Virus record (IMG/VR): IMGVR_UViG_3300027851_000041
Span: 1-48,615 of that record
Reading direction: 5' to 3' (one strand)
Length of the DNA stretch: 48,615 nucleotides
From: a virus
The notes under the pieces: generated by a model
Told to the model about the DNA's origin: nothing
The model's input: the letters and a program-made list of their open reading frames with translations, nothing else
Databases searched by the model: none
Position numbers and translations under genes: made by a program
Shown: positions 44,581 through 48,615 of the stretch, one piece after another
How positions within the stretch are numbered: the stretch's first letter is position 1
How the letters are laid out: each line of letters starts with the position of its first letter

Positions 44581-45012
44581 ATGGCTTCCCAGAATTACAC
44601 GAACCTCCCTCGGGCGTTGGCCCTCGGGCAGATCAACTTCAGTACCGATACGTTCAAGGTGCTGCTCCACACTTCAGTACCCACGGAAGCAAACCTCGAT
44701 GCTTGGGATAACCGAGCCTCGGTGACAAACGAAGTGACGGCTGGAAACGGGTACACGGCTGGAGGTTTTGCCTGTACGGCATCGGTGTCGGCGAAGGACA
44801 CGGTCAACAACCGGGTGTCGGTGACATTCAGTACGGTTAACCCTGTGGCGCAGAACAGTACCATCAGTGCCGCGGCTGCTTCGATCTACAAGAGCACCGG
44901 AACTGCGGCAAACGATACCCTGGTTGCGATGGTGGATTTTGGTGGGGTGGTGGCCAGTTCGAACGGAGACTTCTCCATCTCCTTTACCAACCCACTGTAC
45001 ATCAACGCTTGA
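44581..45012 (+). CDS. Phage structural (head or tail) protein
   Basis: A 143-residue protein with a beta-sandwich look: MASQNYTNLPRALALGQINF, alternating T/V/S-rich strands, IYKSTGTAANDTLVAMVDFGG and an FSISFTNPLYINA end. Related proteins are found near structural genes of siphophages and are probably minor head or tail-associated proteins. Start follows GAGGACAGCATC. No catalytic motif. Confidence 0.7.
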   Translation: MASQNYTNLPRALALGQINFSTDTFKVLLHTSVPTEANLDAWDNRASVTNEVTAGNGYTAGGFACTASVSAKDTVNNRVSVTFSTVNPVAQNSTISAAAASIYKSTGTAANDTLVAMVDFGGVVASSNGDFSISFTNPLYINA

Positions 45013-45021
45013 GAGCGAACC

Positions 45022-45261
45022 ATGAGCCGCCCTTCTTACCTGATTCGTGTTGGTGATGCGTTGTCCCAGTTCGGGAATGTCCTGCTGCTCAATGGCGACG
45101 CGAATGAATCAATCTCGGGTCGCGCTCACCGTGAGGGCTGGCAACGCACGGAACGTATCATCAACCGCCTGCTGGCCTGGTTAGAGCCGGATCACTGCCG
45201 AACTGCATACCTGGCTGATCTGGAGCGTGCTCGTGTGTTGGTTGGGGTTGATCGTGGCTAA
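45022..45261 (+). CDS. 79-residue phage protein
   Basis: Starts MSRPSYLIRVGDALSQFGNV, then LLLNGDANESISGRAHREGWQRTERIINRLLAW...DHCRTAYLADLERARVLV. The S.FGNV.L.NG..NESISGRA pattern is common in phages, next to tail and lysis genes, function unknown. The stop overlaps the start of the sialidase-fold gene. Confidence 0.72.
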   Translation: MSRPSYLIRVGDALSQFGNVLLLNGDANESISGRAHREGWQRTERIINRLLAWLEPDHCRTAYLADLERARVLVGVDRG

Positions 45262-46450
45262 TCCGGTTCCGCTTTCGTACCAAACCGCCGTCTCACCACT
45301 TGTGGTGGGTCGGTGGCGCTTCCCTGGGCCTCAACAGATTAGGGCGGATGCCGTTTCTGCTGGCTCTTTGACGGCGTCCCTCTACTCCCAGGCAGCAAGA
45401 GCAGTATTTACGTCTTCTGCGAACCGAGACGGTACGGTCAAGGTAAGTAAGATTACAGCCTCCGCTGTTGAGCATGTGACGTTGAAAGATTGGGGCAGCG
45501 TGGATGTACACAATAACGCTGGCTTGATCACGCTTAATGACGGCCGGATCATGGCAGTCTATTGTTACCATCAGTCTGCCAATACTTACAAGAGAGTTTC
45601 AGCTACTCCATATCAATTGGATTTCGGTGCTGAATCTCAAATTTTCTGGACAGGTAACAGCGCCTCTTACCCCTCGCTGTATCGCACATCAAATGGAACC
45701 CTATGGATTTTCTACTGCGTCAATGCCAATGGTAGAGACATCTATTACCGAACATCAACTGATGAGGGTGTTACGTGGAGTGCCCCGACAGTCCTATGGC
45801 AGTCCGTCAATGGTCGCATTCCATATTGGGGTGTTGGTGTTCATGGTAATGACGTTCTGATTGCCATTGCAGGTAACAATGCGTATGCGGATTCAGCCGG
45901 CACAAGCTCTGGCTATTTCGCTCGATTCGATGGCTCTACAGGTCAATGGAAACGTGCAAATGGGTCCGCATACTCGCTGCCCATTTTGGAATCTGCTGCT
46001 GAAATCTATTTCAATGCGTCGACATACACTCGAAATGCTGGATTCAATCCGTCACCTACCGTTACACAAGATGGGCGACCAGTGATTTTCATTGAGGGGA
46101 CAGACCCCAATAGCACCTATTACCGCTGCGAATATTCCGGAAGCACTTGGACTGTTTCCGCATTGCCTTCTGAATCGTCTGGATCATATAACCCCTCATC
46201 ACCTGTTCCAGCATTTGGGGACTCGAACACATGCTATCTGATTCGCCCTGTGTCTGGTCGTGGTCAGGTTTTCAGATACACATTCAATGGCTCTGAATGG
46301 TCAGCAGAACAGTTGACGAATTTCACAACAGGTAATGCCACTCAGCAAATCATGCGGATTGATGGTAATGGTCCACGGTGGATTGTCCACCAGTTGAACC
46401 GAACGAATAACAGCGATTGGCAGTCGGTCATGCACCTCGGGAGAAACTAA
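45254..46450 (+). CDS. Sialidase-fold beta-propeller protein (tail fibre or spike)
   Basis: A 398-residue protein with BNR/Asp-box-type repeats of a six-bladed propeller: STDEGVTWSAPTVLWQ is a clear Asp-box (S-x-D-x-G-x-T-W) near residue 180, followed by other blades with YPSLYRTSNGTLWIFY and FNPSPTVTQDGRPVIFI. The serine/asparagine-rich composition is typical of tail fibres. It may bind or cleave host surface glycans. The catalytic Arg triad cannot be judged by eye. GTG 45254 is chosen, nine codons into a longer frame, because that upstream part lies in the previous gene. Confidence 0.68.
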   Translation: MANPVPLSYQTAVSPLVVGRWRFPGPQQIRADAVSAGSLTASLYSQAARAVFTSSANRDGTVKVSKITASAVEHVTLKDWGSVDVHNNAGLITLNDGRIMAVYCYHQSANTYKRVSATPYQLDFGAESQIFWTGNSASYPSLYRTSNGTLWIFYCVNANGRDIYYRTSTDEGVTWSAPTVLWQSVNGRIPYWGVGVHGNDVLIAIAGNNAYADSAGTSSGYFARFDGSTGQWKRANGSAYSLPILESAAEIYFNASTYTRNAGFNPSPTVTQDGRPVIFIEGTDPNSTYYRCEYSGSTWTVSALPSESSGSYNPSSPVPAFGDSNTCYLIRPVSGRGQVFRYTFNGSEWSAEQLTNFTTGNATQQIMRIDGNGPRWIVHQLNRTNNSDWQSVMHLGRN

Positions 46451-47907
46451 TGGCACTGATTCTTAACGGCACCAGTTCAAAGCTGGAGTGGTCCGGCAAT
46501 CTGTTTGGTCAGACGCTACCCTATTCTTTCCTGATCTGGGTGAAACCTGCTGCGGGTGCGCTCACTTCTAATGGCTGGCCTATTGGCTGGGGTGTTAGTG
46601 GTGGTGGAGAACTAGGTATTCAGTTCGCTGGTAATGACGCTGGTGACCCAGTGATGGCTCACGCCAGATCGTCATCAGACGTCACGGATTGGACCTGTTC
46701 CGTATCACCTATGGTTGCAGGTGAGTGGAAGCCTGTTCTTGCCGTGTATACCAGCACTACGTCCAGGACTATCTACTATGATGGTAAGTCGTTCACCAGT
46801 ACAACTGACGTGGGTATTACCTGGACGGATTTTAACCGTCTGACTATCGGTATTCGCGCAAGAACTGGGGACGGGTTTTTCAATGGTGAGGTGGCAAACG
46901 CTTGTGTTTGGAACACTGCTCTTACCCCAGAAGATTATGCTGCGATTCTCTCTGCTCAAGACCCGAGTACGATCAAGTCTGCAAATGTCGTGGATTATTG
47001 GTCTCTCTCCACACAAGCTGCTACGCAGACCGGTAAAAATGGTCGAGTTCTAACCGCAACGAACACCGCTCAGGCAAGTACGCACCCGGCTCCGGGGGCC
47101 GCCCCACAGGGTACGGTAACCATCTCCGGCGTCACTCCGTCGTCTGCCTCTGCTGTTGTAACGTACAGCTACAGCGAGTCAGACCAGACCGGGTTCGAGT
47201 ACCGTTTGAATGGTGGGGCCGCTGCTGCGCTGGGAGCTTCCCCGGCAACGATCAGCGGATTGACAGCCTCGACCAGCTATAACTTGGAGGTCAGAGCTGT
47301 AAACGCAAACGGCCCCGGGTCATGGTCTACCGTGAGTGCCTTTACTACGCCCGCAGCCACAGATACCACGCCACCTACACTGACTGGGTCAGTAACGTTT
47401 GCTTCCATCACCCAGACCAGCTACACAGCATCCTGGCCTGCCGGGTCTGACAACGTCGCTGTGACTGGTTACGAGTATCAGATCGGCGGCACCGCAGGCG
47501 CATGGACGAACGCCGGCAACAGTTTGTCCGCTGCGATCACTGGGCGCACGGCTGGCACAACCGAGACCGTGTATGTCAGGGCCTACGACGCGGCAGGTAA
47601 CCGCTCTACACCTGCGATAAGCGGCAGCGTGACACTTGCGTCCGTGGCCACTGCAACGATCACGGTAGGATCGGCGCTCTATCCTATCAAGTACAGTTCA
47701 GCGAGCGTGCTAAACGAGACCGGACTATTGGCCACCGTATTGCGCGCAGACACCCTTGCATCAGTGCTAACGGTCTCAGGTGTCGCATGCAATGCCGGCG
47801 TGATCACTATCAGCAATGCTGCGCTCACGGCCGGCACTACATACCACCTTGCGGTCAAAACAGCATCAGGTTGGACCGGGCTCAGTGACGAGGTAATTGC
47901 AGCATGA
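46450..47907 (+). CDS. LamG/concanavalin plus fibronectin type III protein
   Basis: A 485-residue multi-domain adhesin. Residues 1-190 form a LamG/concanavalin-like domain (MALILNGTSSKLEWSGNL, then FNRLTIGIRARTGDGFFNGEVANACVWNTALTPEDYAAIL). Two Fn3-like domains follow, at about 215-300 (GLTASTSYNLEVRAVNANGPGSWS) and about 305-395 (AGTTETVYVRAYDAAGNRSTP), and a further beta domain at the end. Start is coupled to the previous stop (TAATG), with GGGAGAAACTA. Such proteins bind carbohydrates on host surfaces. Confidence 0.8.
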   Translation: MALILNGTSSKLEWSGNLFGQTLPYSFLIWVKPAAGALTSNGWPIGWGVSGGGELGIQFAGNDAGDPVMAHARSSSDVTDWTCSVSPMVAGEWKPVLAVYTSTTSRTIYYDGKSFTSTTDVGITWTDFNRLTIGIRARTGDGFFNGEVANACVWNTALTPEDYAAILSAQDPSTIKSANVVDYWSLSTQAATQTGKNGRVLTATNTAQASTHPAPGAAPQGTVTISGVTPSSASAVVTYSYSESDQTGFEYRLNGGAAAALGASPATISGLTASTSYNLEVRAVNANGPGSWSTVSAFTTPAATDTTPPTLTGSVTFASITQTSYTASWPAGSDNVAVTGYEYQIGGTAGAWTNAGNSLSAAITGRTAGTTETVYVRAYDAAGNRSTPAISGSVTLASVATATITVGSALYPIKYSSASVLNETGLLATVLRADTLASVLTVSGVACNAGVITISNAALTAGTTYHLAVKTASGWTGLSDEVIAA

Positions 47908-48615
47908 CGCGCATGCGAGTGACTTCTGCACAGATCCTGCCCAATTGCCCTATGGTAGTTGGGTTTGGGGGGTGGGGCATACTGGGCGCTGACCTTCCGG
48001 ATGAGGGGGATCACGGGGCCTCCGTTGGGTCGCGTTGGGTCACTCTGCCTGGTGACGCAGCCTCTGAGATATGGGTGAGGATCACATCCGACGCCCCATC
48101 TGGTACGTTGTTGATGTACCCAGATTCGTCGTTTGAATACGACGGAGCGAGTACAACGTTTTCAGCTCAACTGGCTGTTGGCGGGACCGATGTTGGCACA
48201 CCTCAGACCATCACGCTCAACGTTGGTGAAGTAGCGTCTGGGAGCGCATCTGGAGGGTTGGACTCAGTCGCACTACAACCTGTACCTGGGGCCGCATCGG
48301 GCACAACCGTATCTACAAATGCGCAGGCGACAGGAGCCTTAGCAGCCATTGACCTGGTTGAGGTTGGAGGTTGGGCGGGGTCGGCCACCCACGCTTCAGC
48401 CCAGTCTGGTTTTGACTTCGTGAGTCTGTCTACGATCCAAGCTACAACTTCAGTAGGGTACTCTGGGGTCGCAGTAGGCCAACTCCCCCACCTAACACTT
48501 GACCCGGTACACGCGGCAGTCGCTTACTCAGCACAAGCCCTTGTAGAGTTCAGGGGGGTTTCGCTTCACCGGCCGATGGCGACGGCGTCAACTGTTGACC
48601 GCCCCACCCCAACAC
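47904..48615 (+). CDS. Structural protein of unknown type, 3' end beyond window
   Basis: An open frame of 237 residues starting MTRMRVTSAQILPNCPMVVG, with ATGA overlap to the previous stop. Thr/Ser/Val/Ala-rich, beta-strand pattern, with EYDGASTTFSAQLAVGGTDVG and a later EVGGWAGSATHASAQSGFDFVSLSTIQATTSVG stretch resembling repeats of phage fibre proteins. It runs off the right edge. It probably continues the tail-adhesin operon. Confidence 0.7.
   Translation, partial: MTRMRVTSAQILPNCPMVVGFGGWGILGADLPDEGDHGASVGSRWVTLPGDAASEIWVRITSDAPSGTLLMYPDSSFEYDGASTTFSAQLAVGGTDVGTPQTITLNVGEVASGSASGGLDSVALQPVPGAASGTTVSTNAQATGALAAIDLVEVGGWAGSATHASAQSGFDFVSLSTIQATTSVGYSGVAVGQLPHLTLDPVHAAVAYSAQALVEFRGVSLHRPMATASTVDRPTPT

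Overview
This window is a gene-dense segment of a large tailed double-stranded DNA bacteriophage. The evidence is a GpA-type terminase large subunit, a PhoH ATPase, tail or adhesin proteins, and a phage-style replication set, packed into short genes joined by ATGA/TGATG overlaps and strong Shine-Dalgarno sites. High G+C, GTG/TTG starts and homologues of type I anti-restriction proteins (ArdA, Lar) point to a proteobacterial host. The species cannot be named from sequence alone.

Two divergent arms flank a roughly 3.5 kb control region. The minus-strand arm (36,215 down to 1) carries early and metabolic genes. In transcription order these are: small membrane and zinc proteins and a cysteine-rich beta-helix protein (36.2-33.3 kb); a conserved 680-residue phage protein, a metallophosphoesterase and other proteins of unknown role (33-28 kb); a zinc-finger protein and an M20-like peptidase (27.7-24.4 kb); an accessory block of about fifteen small genes including NinX-like, Lar-like and an amber-split ArdA (24.3-18.7 kb); KTSC, coiled-coil and nucleotidyltransferase genes (18.7-15.8 kb); then a replication and nucleotide block (15.8-0 kb) with SNF2-type helicase, AEP primase-helicase, a possible ssDNA-binding protein, HNH endonuclease, tRNA-Thr and tRNA-Arg, DnaQ-like exonuclease, MazG-like hydrolase, dNMP kinase, DksA-like protein, a FEN-exonuclease-polymerase fusion, PD-(D/E)XK nuclease, Nmad5-like protein, SPFH lipoprotein and ATP-dependent DNA ligase.

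Four near-identical promoters (TTGCCA/G, 16-17 bp, TAAAGT, with a conserved GTAC or GTGC just before the -10) mark the heads of transcription blocks at about 33.2, 18.7, 11.4 and 2.9 kb. Three have hairpins in the leader. The one at 18.7 kb places its start point on the AUG of the next gene, which predicts a leaderless mRNA.

The control region (36.2-39.7 kb) holds a phased direct-repeat array resembling origin iterons, a repeat-rich and stem-rich stretch of about 1.4 kb with no credible protein gene, large near-perfect palindromes, a gene for a protein with an alanine-rich tail, and three copies of a 17-bp sequence. It is the best candidate for an undescribed element: an origin/partition region, a large structured RNA, or both.

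The plus-strand arm (39.7 kb to the end) carries a ribbon-helix-helix regulator, a small exported protein, a multi-helix-turn-helix protein, terminase genes, PhoH and structural genes, including a sialidase-fold protein and a LamG/fibronectin-type protein that suggest host-surface binding.
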